Shown here: in pieces, positions 11,411 through 22,539 of the stretch
Position numbering within the stretch: the stretch's first letter is position 1
Layout of the letters: each line of letters begins with the position of its first letter
Assembly: GCA_019426215.1 (NCBI GenBank)
Contig: CM033397.1
Coordinates: 26,848,480 to 26,912,479 of the forward strand
Reading direction: 5' to 3'
DNA: 64,000 nt
Source of the DNA: Buddleja alternifolia
Taxonomy: Eukaryota > Streptophyta > Magnoliopsida > Lamiales > Scrophulariaceae
Notes under the pieces: model-generated
What the model saw: the letters and a program-made list of their open reading frames with translations, nothing else
The model's database searches: none
Told to the model about the DNA's origin: nothing
Translations under genes and position numbers: made by a program

Positions 11411-13336
11411 ATATTTTGATTTGTCCAATGACAATGCCTAAGGATATTGATAACTAGAATAGTATATCATTGGCCAATGTCATATCCATTCGTAAAACGT
11501 TTTATTCCTTAATTTGTGAGGAGTTTGACAAGCATCTCAATGGACATGGTGGGTTAAATTTTGATTTACTTTCAAAAGTTTGAAAAATATATTTTAATGA
11601 AATTTTGAGGTGTATGTTTCTTCTATCCAAATTATAGTATGAAAACTCTATAATGAGAATTTCATAATTAATCTTACAGAAAGAAATTGTTTAACTATTT
11701 TGTTATGTGCTATAAATGATATATTTGAAAACTGTGGAAAAGTCATGATTAGCATAATAGACTCCTAATCATATGAGAGGCACATCTCTCAATATTTTAA
11801 ACTTCTTGAAATTTTTATACATGGTGATATGGCCAATCTAATGACCTCAGCATGATTAGAGTGGTACTTAAAAGTTTATTTTAAGCATAGCTTTTATTTT
11901 CAAAAATTACATTGTCTTTAGTACATAACTTTTAAATTTTCTCTAAGCATGCAATTTTCGAAATACTCAAATTTGTTGTTCCCACTTTATAGAATCTCAC
12001 TTCGAAGAAAGTTTTAAATATAAAATTGTTGCTATAAAGATTTTATGTGGCAACGGGTGGAATGACAATGGTGCTTTAAATTTTATTTGAAAAAAAAAAT
12101 TTTTTAAAAAATACATGAATAATTGTTTAGAATAAAATATATGTTCATGAGACTTATGATCATCACTTTGATTTCCATATTGAACATATTAAATTTCTTT
12201 TTAATATATTTTGTTCCATGGCATAAAATCTAATGAGTTGACTTGGAAAGCGTGACAAATTTTATGCTACTCTAAAGCTCCAAACTTTGGCAATGTTAGA
12301 CATATTTAAAAATTTGAGGTATGTTCTCTTTCATGTTAAATATATTGTGAATTTTAATACGAAATTGTGTGATCAAACAACATTTATTTTCTTCGGAAAA
12401 ATTGTGTTAGAAATAAATGAAAGACGCAATTATTGAGATTGTGATAAATTGAGAAAATTTAGTATTTTGAAAATTGTACATACATCATATGAGTACAAGT
12501 TGTTAGATATTAACTTAATTTGCAAAAGAAAAAAAAACATTCTGTGATAGTAACTATAAATCATTTTACATTAATAATGTCCATATTATGGTCGGATCAA
12601 AGCAAGCTCCCAATATTTATACTTTTAAATGTTTTGTGGTTAGACAAAATGATTTAGAAATCTGAATATTTGATTATTAAATTCAATTTATTTTTCAATT
12701 AAAAAAAAAACAATTATGGTATTAAGATATATTTTGGTTGGAGTCCTAGAGTACCAATATATACCATACAAACTTTTATATTTTGTGAATATGTTGAAAA
12801 ATGATTTTATACTAAATCCTACTTTTTGAGCTATATTTACATGAATTATTGATTTGTTTCATTATTTCATTTTCAAAAGATCATTGATAAGTTTAAATGT
12901 GTTTCCAAAACTTGTTCCTAACACATGATATAGCGATTTTGAATTTAGTGTGAGTGTCTTTATTTAAAGAAAAATAAATAAATATAAAAAGCTAGAACTT
13001 CTTTATTATCTTATGAAATTCCATTATGCGACATAAAGTTATTTCCAAACTTAATAATACAAATTTTATTTAAAAATAAATAAATTGATATTTTGTTTTA
13101 AACAAGAACTACAAAGTTTTTATCAAAGAAATAATTAATTATTAGAAGTGTAAACACTACATTATACAATTGGTTAAGTCCTAGAACATTGGATCTATCT
13201 AGTGAAATGTGGGGGTTAGCTTGATGAATGAGTATATCAAGTATTTAGCAATTTATTTTGGTCTTATATCACTTAATGTGTCTTTTACTTAACCCATTTT
13301 ATTATAGGGGTTTAAATTGCTTTGGTCTCTATGATA

Positions 13337-13339
<3 letters not shown>

Positions 13340-13374
<35 letters not shown>

Positions 13375-13379
13375 TTGCC
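13340..13379. repeat. (TA)n microsatellite
   Basis: About 40 bp of uninterrupted TA dinucleotides inside the LARD-like interior. Confidence 0.95.
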
Positions 13380-14271
13380 CAAGTACTACGAGTTAGTAAA
13401 TGTGTGAATTTTACTGAAAAGACTGACTTATAAAATTCAAGGTGAAGTTTTATAAAATGTTATTTGGGAAAATAAATAAAATGATTGTGATGAAAATATA
13501 TAATTTCACACTACTAAACATTGGAATTGCTAATTAACCTTTATTGGTTATTTGTGAAAATATATATTATAACACGTGCATGAGCAAAGATAAAAGAGAA
13601 AAGAAAAGAGAATCATTATATAATTTATATGTTGCGAGCATATATGGACTAGCATAAAGGCTAGATCCGTAATCATCGAGGGGGATGGGCATAAGCCCAC
13701 AAGGGAGTCACCTCCGGGAGTAACCCAACCTTTGTGATTGGAGACCCCATGAAGAAGGTTCAAGGGGTAGGAACAACCTGTAATGCGTGACTCATTTAGC
13801 ACTAATTTATGAGGAGAGTGTCTCCTTCCCATCCCTATAGTGATAGTGCTTTTATAGTGTGATGTTAAGGTTGGCTTTGATCCTTAATGAGACTAAGGCG
13901 GGAAATAATCCGCGGGGTAGAGTTCACACGTACCCTGGGAGGTTTCACCTAAGTGAGAGTTGCCATACATAAGCCGTGGCTATGGGTTGGGCTAACCCTA
14001 GAGACCTCACGAGAATCAAGATTAGAGCGCAGGGCCTTTAATGCGCTAACCCGCAAACTGAGACCGATGTCGATACTGTGTGTGTGATGTATTGAAGTTT
14101 GGCCAAGGGACCTAATTCCAGGCGTAGTCCATTATGGCTCCCTCAAATGGAAATCATCAACACTAAGTGTAGGTTCAAGCCCGGAAGGCACCTGCACCCA
14201 TTGCATGGTATTTAGTTGCCCTTTATATATATTTTATATATCATTTTGAAGTTTTAAACCTTGTGGGGGAT

Positions 14272-14710
14272 TTTTACAATTTGAAGTTTTAAAACATCAA
14301 AATCATCTTTATTTTCTTTAAAACTTTGTAACATTCTTTGACCATAAACCCCACATTGAATTGTGCTTTTAATTTAGAAGTTACATCTTGCATCCTACAC
14401 TATAAATAGGTTATAGGTCTTAGTTAGAATACACAACAACACAAGCATACATCATCTTGCATTTTTATATTTTCTATATACTATTAGGCAACTATGATAA
14501 GGTCTTGTTCACAAAGTTTTCTTGTGAACGTGCTCACAAAGAGAACACCGGCGTGGCCTTCTTGGGTTTTATCTTGGGGTGGTGATGAGCTGACAGTACC
14601 TGCACGAGGAGAGGCCATCACGATCTTAGGACAGCGTCAAGTGGCGTGACTCCTACAGGCCAGCCGTTTCTTACTTTCTTATGCTTTTAAATTATATTAT
14701 ATTTGCATCA
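14272..14710 (+). repeat. 3' LTR of the LARD-like element
   Basis: Same length as the left copy, with TATAAATA at 14401-14408. The first two bases are TT instead of TG; about five other substitutions are seen. Confidence 0.82.
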
Positions 14711-14786
14711 TCTCAATAAATATAATTAATGACAAATTTGAATCTGCCACTTCATATTTGCTCACTAATACCCTCTTTTGTTAGAG

Positions 14787-15597
14787 CAATTTTACTTCTA
14801 AAGAATGGTAATCAAAGCAAATGCATTAGCAAACCAAAAAGTTTGATAACAATTTCAAAGTGTCGTACTAGCTAGATTGATTTAGATAAATGAGGTTAAC
14901 CAAGTGGTGTCATAAAGCAAATTAAACCAAAGTGGAAGCAAGTACACAAGTATTCGAAAAACAATGAAATAGGTATATATATACTACTCTAGCTTAAGGT
15001 TCTTGAGCCAGCTACCATTTCTAGGCTTCAGCTTCTGTAGATTAATTACTGGACTTCAAGACCAGCACTATATTGCTTATGAGGATTATTTTGCAATTCG
15101 TTTTTATCTAAAACCTGACAACTCGTAGTTTATTGGGTGACACTCGATGGCTTTAAGAGTACAACTTTTGGGAGATATCCACACATAATGTGTTAAAACA
15201 TATAAAATATATATTTTTTTTGGCAAACCCCACACATTTTTTATGGGGACCACTGCACCTTCCAATTCTTGTCCATAAATTGACTTCCAAATCTGTTTTT
15301 GCGCCCATAACTACATATAATAAATATCCATCCGCTATATTGAATTTTACTAGATTTTCTTTTCACATTTATTTTTGAAGTCCATGATTGGTGGTTGGAT
15401 TCTTTTGTTCTTTTCTTTTTACATTATTTCTAGAGTGGCTGAGGTTATTTCAAGTCCATGATTGGTTGTTGATCATTCTCACGAGCTTCGACAATTAGAG
15501 TTCAAGGATAATCAGGTTTATTCATACTAGTATATTATACGTGCGGTGTATGTAAAAAGAATGTGATATGCATAAATTTAACAATAAACAAACACTA
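14787..15597. other. Intergenic, no gene seen
   Basis: AT-rich sequence with only a short, low-complexity ORF (15190-15378). A phrase around AAGTCCATGATTGG recurs about 75 bp apart (15379 and 15452). Confidence 0.6.
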
Positions 15598-15745
15598 ATA
15601 AAAATAGGAGATTAATTACAAAATGTCAAATGATAATGTCAAAGTTGTTACTAATTGTAAATTTTTAGTGGCAAGAATGTTTGAATTGTCACAAATTGAA
15701 TTGTCACAAAAATAGGATTTATACGTTTAATAAGTACAAGAAATA
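15598..15745. mobile_element. 5' fragment of the same CACTA family
   Basis: Segments ACAAAATGTCAAATGATAATG and TACTAATTGTAAATTTTTAG match the left third of 7197-7629. The remainder is missing and no terminal CACTA is present. Confidence 0.6.
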
Positions 15746-16246
15746 GCGAAGCTTTTGCTCTTCTCGTGATGAAGTGTCTGACAAATGAATGAAGTCCAAC
15801 AAAAAATGAATATCAATATTTTCTTAAGTCTTTCTCTTTTTCTAAATGTAATTGTTAGTTACTTTTAAACGTTCAATTATTAAGTAAAATTCATGAGACT
15901 AAGAGTCAAATAACAAAGATATTCACATGCTCAACAATTAAACACGTAGATAAAATAATAAGTGGTGTAGAATAAGTTGCAATCTAGTTCTAGTTGATAT
16001 AATATAACCTTCAAAGCCAAAAAGAATTGATATATACTCCAACTTGAGATTGTAATATGAACATGAATATGAAGGCTACATTATGATCAATGAAGGAGTT
16101 TGTTTTCTAAATATTTGTTTAAGATTCAACACAGCTTATGGATGAATATATGATCGCATAATACATACTTTAAGTTAGAAATAAAAGTTTTAGAGTTATA
16201 TCTATATACTTGATAAATGCTATATTTTAACTTAAAAAAGAATATA

Positions 16247-16443
16247 GGGATAAAGACATTTGTAGTCCCTGAAGTAGACTAAAAACATTCATAATGTGTG
16301 TCCACACATAAGGGTAGAAATGTCCAAAAAAGATTTAAGTGAAACTAAATTTGAACCTCATAGATGGTAATGTTAATTTTTCCACTTTAGGGACTACACT
16401 GACACATTTTGTCTACTTCAGGGACTAAACATATCATTATCCC
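16247..16443. mobile_element. Small Mutator-like MITE, ~197 bp
   Basis: Terminal inverted repeats run from GGGATAAAGACATTTGTAGT with CCCTGAAGTAGAC to the opposite GTCTACTTCAGGGACTAAAC ending ATTATCCC. The flanks AAGAATATA and AATAATATA match in 8 of 9 positions, fitting a 9-bp Mutator-type duplication. No coding capacity. Confidence 0.7.
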
Positions 16444-16904
16444 AATAATATATCTTAAGTTAATTTGGTATTATCATTGTGAAAAAGTTAGTTGAATGTT
16501 AAAATTCCATTAGTGTCAAAATTGCATCTATCTTCACAAAACTCAGAGCATGATGAAATAGAGATGATCAACATGTTCAAATGATGTTAATTACAGTTGG
16601 AGAATTGCTGAAAAAAAGAAGATGAAAATGATGTTAGTTGGAAACTTCGTCACTGTATCTAATCCAAATTTCTAACAAAAATCCATGTAGCTTCCATCTC
16701 ATCATACCTCTAAGTAAATTTGGTTGTCATGGCCTAATTACACCAATTTATAGAAAGAAGGTTTAGTAAACAAAAAGCCAAGTAGCTAATTTCTTATCAA
16801 TATTAGTTTACTGGGTATATTAAAGGTCTTTCAGTTTAACAATTTATTAACAAAAATAACACCTACTGGAAGAGTTAAATAAAAAGCAAAAATTAACTTC
16901 AATT

Positions 16905-17190
16905 CATGAGATTAGTAGAAATAGAGAGTGAGATGGAGGCCATCTTTTACGACTAATATTAGGGGCATATTAAGGGCCACTCTTGTAAATTACTATTACA
17001 TAATTACATATTAATTAAGAAAGGGTTATTGATAACTCCAATTAAAGAGATTCGCGAAATAGACAGTATGGCAGCCATCTTTTACGGTTAATGGGGCATA
17101 GTAAGCGTCACTCTTTTTAATTGTTATTTGAATTAATTTAGATTTAGAATATCAAAAGTGTATTAAGAAAGGGCATATGTGTCTTTTCAC
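16905..17190. repeat. Diverged direct repeat of ~130-150 bp
   Basis: Two adjacent segments share GCCATCTTTTACG, GGGGCATA and CACTCTT in the same order (first near 16921-17000, second near 17055-17130). No ORF. The origin is not recognised. Confidence 0.55.
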
Positions 17191-17232
17191 AATTGGAAGA
17201 AACATCTAAAGATCCACACTTTTATAATAATA

Positions 17233-17258
17233 TATAGATATAGATATAGATATAGATC
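17233..17258. repeat. (ATAGAT)n microsatellite
   Basis: About four consecutive hexamer units ATAGAT/TATAGA. Confidence 0.8.
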
Positions 17259-17799
17259 GATAATGAAATTTATGCGATGTCAACTATATACAAATAATTA
17301 TGATTGTATCAAGTTTGCAGTTTGGGACTCCCTAACAATCCTTGGTAGTTTTAGTTAACTAATAGGTGTGCCCAAAGCTAAGAAGCTAGTCTTCTTATTG
17401 TGGTTAAGATGGGAACCCAAATTATTTATAGAAATTAATGGAAGACTTAAATTTGCAGCAAATAAACCAAACCATGAGATTTGTTATTGTAAAATAGTAC
17501 TACATTTTGTATTGCATCTCATATTTGCACGACAAGTGTATATAATACATATTAAATTTATATTCTAGCAAGTATTTTATACACCTGGTTTTCATATGTG
17601 AAGTGCAATAAGATATTGCAACACGGTTTGTAACAAGAGATCCAAACTGCTAAACCAGGCTACCTAATCTTAGTATTTATACTGCAAAATTAGTTGAAAA
17701 CGTATATTCCATCGGAAAATTACATTATTATTGTTCTGTACTATTTTCAAAATATATAGGCTAATCAATTGATGTTAATGTTATATACAATTACAGTGC

Positions 17800-18080
17800 T
17801 GTGAATGAGTCGAGCCGAATAAGTTGTTGTTCAAACTTGTTTTGAATTATTATCGAGCTTCAAAATTTGTGTTTGAGCTTGATTTAATTGTTAATTGAGT
17901 CGAGCTCAAACGAATTTTAATCGACCCGAACACGAGTCGAGCTCGAGTAGCTTGATTCTTTTGAACATATTTTGTCAATTTGGATTAATCGAGTTGAGCT
18001 CGACCCGAGCTTCAAAACTTATCGAAAGCATAAGGTTGTTCAACCTTTGTTTTATATGTTAACAAATCGAGCTCAAACAA
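17800..18080. repeat. GAGCTCGA-rich dispersed repeat, unclassified
   Basis: Many copies of GAGCTCGA/TCGAGCTC and CGACCCGA in both directions. Blocks of this kind are common in plant genomes as parts of small non-coding transposons. No clean inverted termini or target duplication could be drawn. Confidence 0.45.
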
Positions 18081-18271
18081 ATTTTTAGCAATCGATATGG
18101 AGTCAAGTATTTAATAAATTGGTTCGTCTTTAGTTGATATTGAAGTTCATAGCACGTTTTTAATTTAATGGGCAAAATAAGATCCCATAGGGTGCATTGT
18201 GTGTATTACCAAATGGACAAAAGACAAGTTGAAGTAAGGAACACTTTGCATTCCCACGCCTCTCTCTGCTC

Positions 18272-18279
18272 TATATAAG
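18272..18279 (+). promoter_or_regulatory. TATA box of the subtilase gene
   Basis: TATATAAG lies 59 bp before the subtilase ATG, a suitable distance for a short leader. It follows a CT-rich stretch (CTCTCTCTGCTC) typical of plant core promoters. Confidence 0.65.
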
Positions 18280-18337
18280 TACGTCGGCATATGACTAAAT
18301 AATACCGAATAGTGAATACCCCATTTATTGTAAAAAC

Positions 18338-20606
18338 ATGACAATTATTCATATCTCTTTGCGTTTGTGTCTGTGTTTTCTCATCCTCACATTTCCACAT
18401 TTCAACTCCAGTTTAACACAGTCTGACACTTACATTGTTCATATGGATTTATCTGCCATGCGCAAAGCATTCTCTAGCCACCATAGCTGGTATTTAGCCA
18501 CACTTTCTTCCATATCTGATACAACTCATGATAGAAGTGATTCTTTGCCCTCCTCTAAACTTGTCTATGCTTATTCCAATGCCATCAATGGATTTAGCGC
18601 ATTTCTTTCATCTTCTGAACTCAAAGCCATTAAGAATTCCCCGGGGTACCTTTCTTCCATTAAGGATATGACCGTTAATGTCGACACAACTCACTCGTAC
18701 CAATTTCTCGGTCTCAATAACAATCATGGGGCATCGCCGGCTTCAAACTATGGCCAGGATGTTATAATCGGCGTCGTTGATAGCGGCGTTTGGCCGGAGA
18801 GCAAAAGCTTTGATGATGACGGGATGACTGAAATTCCATCGAGATGGAAAGGAGAATGCCAGAGTGGGGCCAAGTTCAATTCCTCGATGTGCAACAAGAA
18901 ACTCATCGGAGCCCGTTATTTCAACAAAGGTCTACTCGCAAAGAATCCCAATTTAACCATCTCAATGAACTCGGCTCGTGACACGGATGGACACGGGACC
19001 CACACATCATCCACTGCCGCTGGGAATTATGTGGTGGGTGCATCTTTCTTTGGGTATGCCCCGGGTACTGCTAGAGGCATGGCACCAAAGGCTCGAGTTG
19101 CTATGTACAAAGCCCTATGGGATGAAGGGTTGTTTCTTTCCGACATTCTAGCTGCAATTGATCAAGCAATCATAGATGGAGTTGATGTCTCTTATCCTTA
19201 TCATTTGGCGTAAACGGGCACGCTTTATACGCAGATCCCATTGCTATAGCCACATTTGCGGCCATGGAGAAGGGCATTTTTGTTTCCACTTCATCGGGTA
19301 ACAACGGGCCAGACTTCATGTCTTTACACAATGGAACACCTTGGGTCCTCAACTTTGCTGCCAGTACAATTGATAGGGAATTTCAAGGGACTTTAACCCT
19401 TGGCAATGGAGCATCGGCTAAGGGTTCGACTCTGTACCCTGGAAACTCCTCTTCGACTGAAATCCCAATTGTTTTCATTGGAGAATGTCAAAAACAGGAG
19501 TCATTCAATTCAGTCGGAACAAAATAATCGTGTGCCTGGACACAGATGGGCTGCTAAGTGATCAAGTGGAGTCTGTCCAAAGTGTCAAAGTGGTTGGCTG
19601 TGTATTCATAACAAACTACACCTTAGTAAATGTAGATGACTTCATTCAAAGTGCATTCCCAACAATATTTGTCAAACTTGAAGAAGGCCAAAGAATTCTA
19701 GACTACATTAAGAGTGATTCCGAGCCTAAAGCAAGCTTTAAGTTTCATGAAACGCTCCTCGGCAGAAAACCAGCTCCGAAATTGGCAAGCTACAGCTCGA
19801 GAGGGCCATCAGAGAGTTGTCCATTTGTCCTAAAGCCCGATATTATGGCTCCCGGTGATCTAATTCTAGCTTCATGGCCTTCAAATTCTCCTGTGACAAC
19901 TGTGAGTTCAGGAAACCTCTTCAATAACTTCAACCTCCTATCAGCAACATCAATGTCGTGCCCACATGCTAGTGGAGTGGCAGCCCTTTTGAAAGGGGCC
20001 CACCCCGATTGGAGCCCAGCAGCCATTCGATCAGCCATGATGACCACAGCCGACGTGTTGGATAATACCAACAATCCGATCAACGATCTTGCATCAAATA
20101 ACCTACCTGCCACTCCTTTGGATATGGGAACTGGCCATATCAACCCTAATAAGGCATTAGACCCCGGACTTATATATGATGCTAGTACAGAAGATTATAT
20201 TAGTCTTCTTTGCGCAATGAACTTCACCTCGAACCAGATTAAAGCTATCACTAGGTCGACTCCTTATAATTGCTCAAATCCATCGCTTGACCTCAATTAC
20301 CCCTCCTTCATCGTGTACTTAGACGGTAGCCCGACGGTTAAAGAATTTCAAAGGACCGTGACTAACGTTGGAGACCGAAATTCGATTTACATAGCGAAAT
20401 TGTCAACAACATTGGAAGGAGTAAAAGTTAGTGTGTCACCGCAGAGGTTGGAGTTTAGTAAGAAGTACCAGAAGAAAAGCTACAAATTGAGGATGGAAGC
20501 TCCAGGAGTAATTGCGCGCGATGTATTGATTTCTTATGGTTCCTTGACATGGATTGAATCCGGAGGCAAACATAGAGTCAGAAGTCCATTTGCGGCCACA
20601 AGCTAA
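18338..20606 (+). pseudogene. SBT1.9-like: Subtilisin-like serine protease (SBT1.9-like), two 1-nt frameshifts
   Basis: The sequence encodes a plant S8 subtilase of about 755 residues, the usual family length, without introns. Plant subtilases are secreted proteases acting in the apoplast. In order: signal peptide (residues 1 to about 27), I9 propeptide (from about residue 32, YIVHMDLSAM), catalytic Asp148 in VVDSG, His219 in DGHGTH, oxyanion Asn in SSGNNGP (about 19297-19311), catalytic Ser at 19950-19952 in ATSMSCPH, and a C-terminal fibronectin-III-like domain from about 20300. DSG replaces the usual DTG and ATSM the usual GTSM. One base is missing near 19186-19194 and another in the A run near 19519-19524. 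All else is intact, so this is either a very young pseudogene or a good gene with sequence errors. The start follows a TATA box and gives a clean signal peptide. Confidence 0.92.
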
Positions 20607-20674
20607 TCCTCTGAAATTATTTTCAGTGCAGGACGGATTAATTAACTTGTCATCTCAGCAACATGCATGTGATA

Positions 20675-20680
20675 AATAAA
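20675..20680 (+). terminator. Poly(A) signal of the subtilase gene
   Basis: AATAAA lies 69 bp after the stop codon at a normal distance. Confidence 0.55.
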
Positions 20681-20851
20681 TGGTTGATACCTTATTTTGT
20701 TTTTATTGCCATTATAGTTTAATTATTAAAGATCTAATGTAATAAAGGTTCATCTATGTAGATTGAATTTCAGTGCTGGTTAACTGTCAATCATATGAAC
20801 ACTCTATGAAAATAATTATAATAGAATTTTAATAATTGTGTGCAAATGACT

Positions 20852-21250
20852 ATGGCTATGTTTGGGGTTACGTTTTAGGATGGTAATTTGGTGAGAAATT
20901 TATGGGGACACGTGAGTGTTTGATGAAATTGTGTTTGGTTTTATTTTGGAAGTTGATTTTTGGGTGTGTTTTTTTGGTGAGATGATGTTTGGTTTTGTTT
21001 CAAGGGGAAACAAAAGTTACTGTAGCAGTCAAATCATGAATCTTTTGTCTGTTAGAAAGGAGAGAAAAGAGAGAGAACACATAGAGAGGAGTGTAGGACA
21101 AAGTAGGTGTAGAAAGATGAAGATAATTATTATGTTTTTTTTTTTACCAAAAAAATAGTGTATTTTTGACCAAATATTTTTTGAATCAAATATAATTTGG
21201 TGAGAATTTTGGACCAAACATAGTATGAAAATATAACCAAACATTGTCTA
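20852..21250. mobile_element. MITE-like element
   Basis: CTATGTTTGGGGTTACGTTTT at the left is mirrored by CCAAACATAG and by AAAATATAACCAAACAT at the right. Such GTTTGG ends are typical of Tourist- and hAT-type MITEs. The exact ends and target duplication are unclear, so the class is open. Confidence 0.5.
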
Positions 21251-21394
21251 TATTTTTGTGTGCAAATTATATTAGGAGGGTACATACAGTGTAACAATGA
21301 TATGATGGAAACATTTTACCACGAACTTGATCCTTCTTGTATGTGGACCCCTTTGTTTCTGTGTTTTAAGAAAGAGAATTCTTGTTTCAATTAA

Positions 21395-22523
21395 GGCAAA
21401 ATTCTAGTTTTAGTCCCATAAGATCTCGTGATTATAGTTTTAGTCCCATAGTTTACGGAATTCTAAAAATGGTCCCAAAATATTTCACTTTTTCCAAACT
21501 TGGTCCCAATATAACCCAAAATTAGTCCCACAAGATTTTTTCCATTAATTTTAATCTCATAGGATCTCGTAATTCTAGTTTTAGTCCCACAGGATCTCGT
21601 GATTCTAGTTTTAGTCTCATAGTTTGTGCAGACAGTTGTGCGCGTCTTCACGAGAAAACTCATAACGCATTGTAGAAAGCTCGGATTCATGAACCGTTTT
21701 CTTTCAATGAAACTATACACATAGGGCTATCCACACATATATTGCACATAATCAGAAGACATCTAAAACAAAGCAGTTCTGTATTCAAAATTAGCTAAAA
21801 AACTGTCAGCTGAGCAGACAGCTGTGCGCGTCTTCACGAGAAAATTCATAACGCATTGTAGAAAACTCGGATCCATGAACTGTTTTCTTCCCATGAAACT
21901 AGACACATAGGGATATCCATACATATATTGCACATAATCAGAAGACATCTAGAACAAAGCAGTTTTGTATTCAAAATTAGCTAAAATCGGCTGAGCAGAC
22001 AGTTGTGCGCGTCTTCACGAGAAAATTCATAACGCATTGTAGAAAGCTCAGATTTATGAAACGTTTTCTTATCATGAAACTAGACACATAGGGCTATCCA
22101 CACATATATTTCACATAATCAGGAGATGTCTAGAACAAAGTGTTTTTGTATTCAAAATTAGCTAAAAAACTGTCGGTTGAGCAGACAGCTGTTCGCGTCT
22201 CTACGAGAAAATTCATAACGCATTGTAGAAAGCTCGGATTCATGAACCGTTTTCTTCCCATGAAACTAGACACATAGGTCTATCCACACATATATTGCAC
22301 ATAATCAGGAAACGCTTAGAACAAATCAGTTTTGTATTCAAAGTTAGCTAATCAGATTCCGTGCAAAATTAACATAAAAAAATCTTGTGGGACTAATTTT
22401 AGGTTAAATTGGGACCAAGTTTGGAAAAAGTGAAATATTTTGGGACCATATTTAGAATTCCGTAAACTATGAGACTAAAACTAGAATCACGACATCCTAT
22501 GGGACTAAAATTAGAATTTTGCC
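21395..22523. mobile_element. Mutator-like/foldback-type element with internal satellite, 1,129 bp
   Basis: Terminal inverted repeats of about 140-150 bp start GGCAAAATTCTAGTTTTAGT and end with the inverse AGAATTTTGCC. The 10-bp duplication TTTCAATTAA flanks both sides exactly (21385-21394, 22524-22533), which fits Mutator-type insertion. A partial extra copy of the left terminal sequence lies at 21536-21626. The middle holds four tandem repeats and no ORF longer than chance. Confidence 0.87.
21631..22350. repeat. Four tandem repeats of ~181-186 bp inside the Mutator-like element
   Basis: Each unit begins GACAG(T/C)TGTGCGCGTC or a close variant, at 21631, 21817, 21998 and 22184. Shared phrases include ATAACGCATTGTAGAAA and CACATAATCAG. 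Unit lengths of 181-186 bp are in the range of plant satellite monomers. Confidence 0.9.
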
Positions 22524-22539
22524 TTTCAATTAATTATGA

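Larger units (their letters stand above)
9378..14260. other. Non-coding interior of the LARD-like element
   Basis: About 4.9 kb of AT-rich DNA with no ORF of interest. It contains a perfect 59-bp tandem duplication at 11293-11410, a (TA)20 microsatellite at 13340-13379, and a sharply GC-richer block at 13630-14220. That block is non-coding in all frames and may be a structured or packaging region. Confidence 0.7.
8939..14710 (+). mobile_element. Non-coding LTR retrotransposon derivative (LARD-like), nested in a CACTA copy
   Basis: Two direct repeats of 439 bp each (8939-9377, 14272-14710), about 98-99% identical by eye, bracket 4.9 kb without any retrotransposon ORF. The left repeat has TG...CA ends; the right one has TT in place of TG. 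CTTGTGGGGGA just before the right repeat serves as a polypurine tract and gives plus orientation. No standard tRNA-Met site is visible after the left repeat. The flanks share an imperfect 11-bp repeat (8928-8938 and 14711-14721, 9 of 11 matching) instead of a clean 5-bp duplication. The lack of coding sequence and the recent insertion imply mobilisation in trans. Confidence 0.8.
8636..14786. mobile_element. Third CACTA-family copy, split by an LTR element
   Basis: The left part is 8636-8938 (TACAAGTAAAAAA near the start, then worn GTGACA motifs). The right part is 14711-14786, from AATGACAAATTTG to a worn end TTTTGTTAGAG. Together they resemble copies at 7197 and 8105, and the 8939-14710 element lies between them. 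Boundaries are approximate because this copy is the most diverged of the three. Confidence 0.55.

Noticed and set aside
13548..13832. Minus-strand ORF of 94 codons in the GC-rich block of the LARD-like element
   Set aside because: Composition reflects the GC-rich non-coding block; no domain, and the element is oriented on the plus strand.
21631..22350. Regular repeats that might suggest a CRISPR-like array
   Set aside because: Units are contiguous ~186-bp satellites without unique spacers, inside a plant transposon with terminal inverted repeats.
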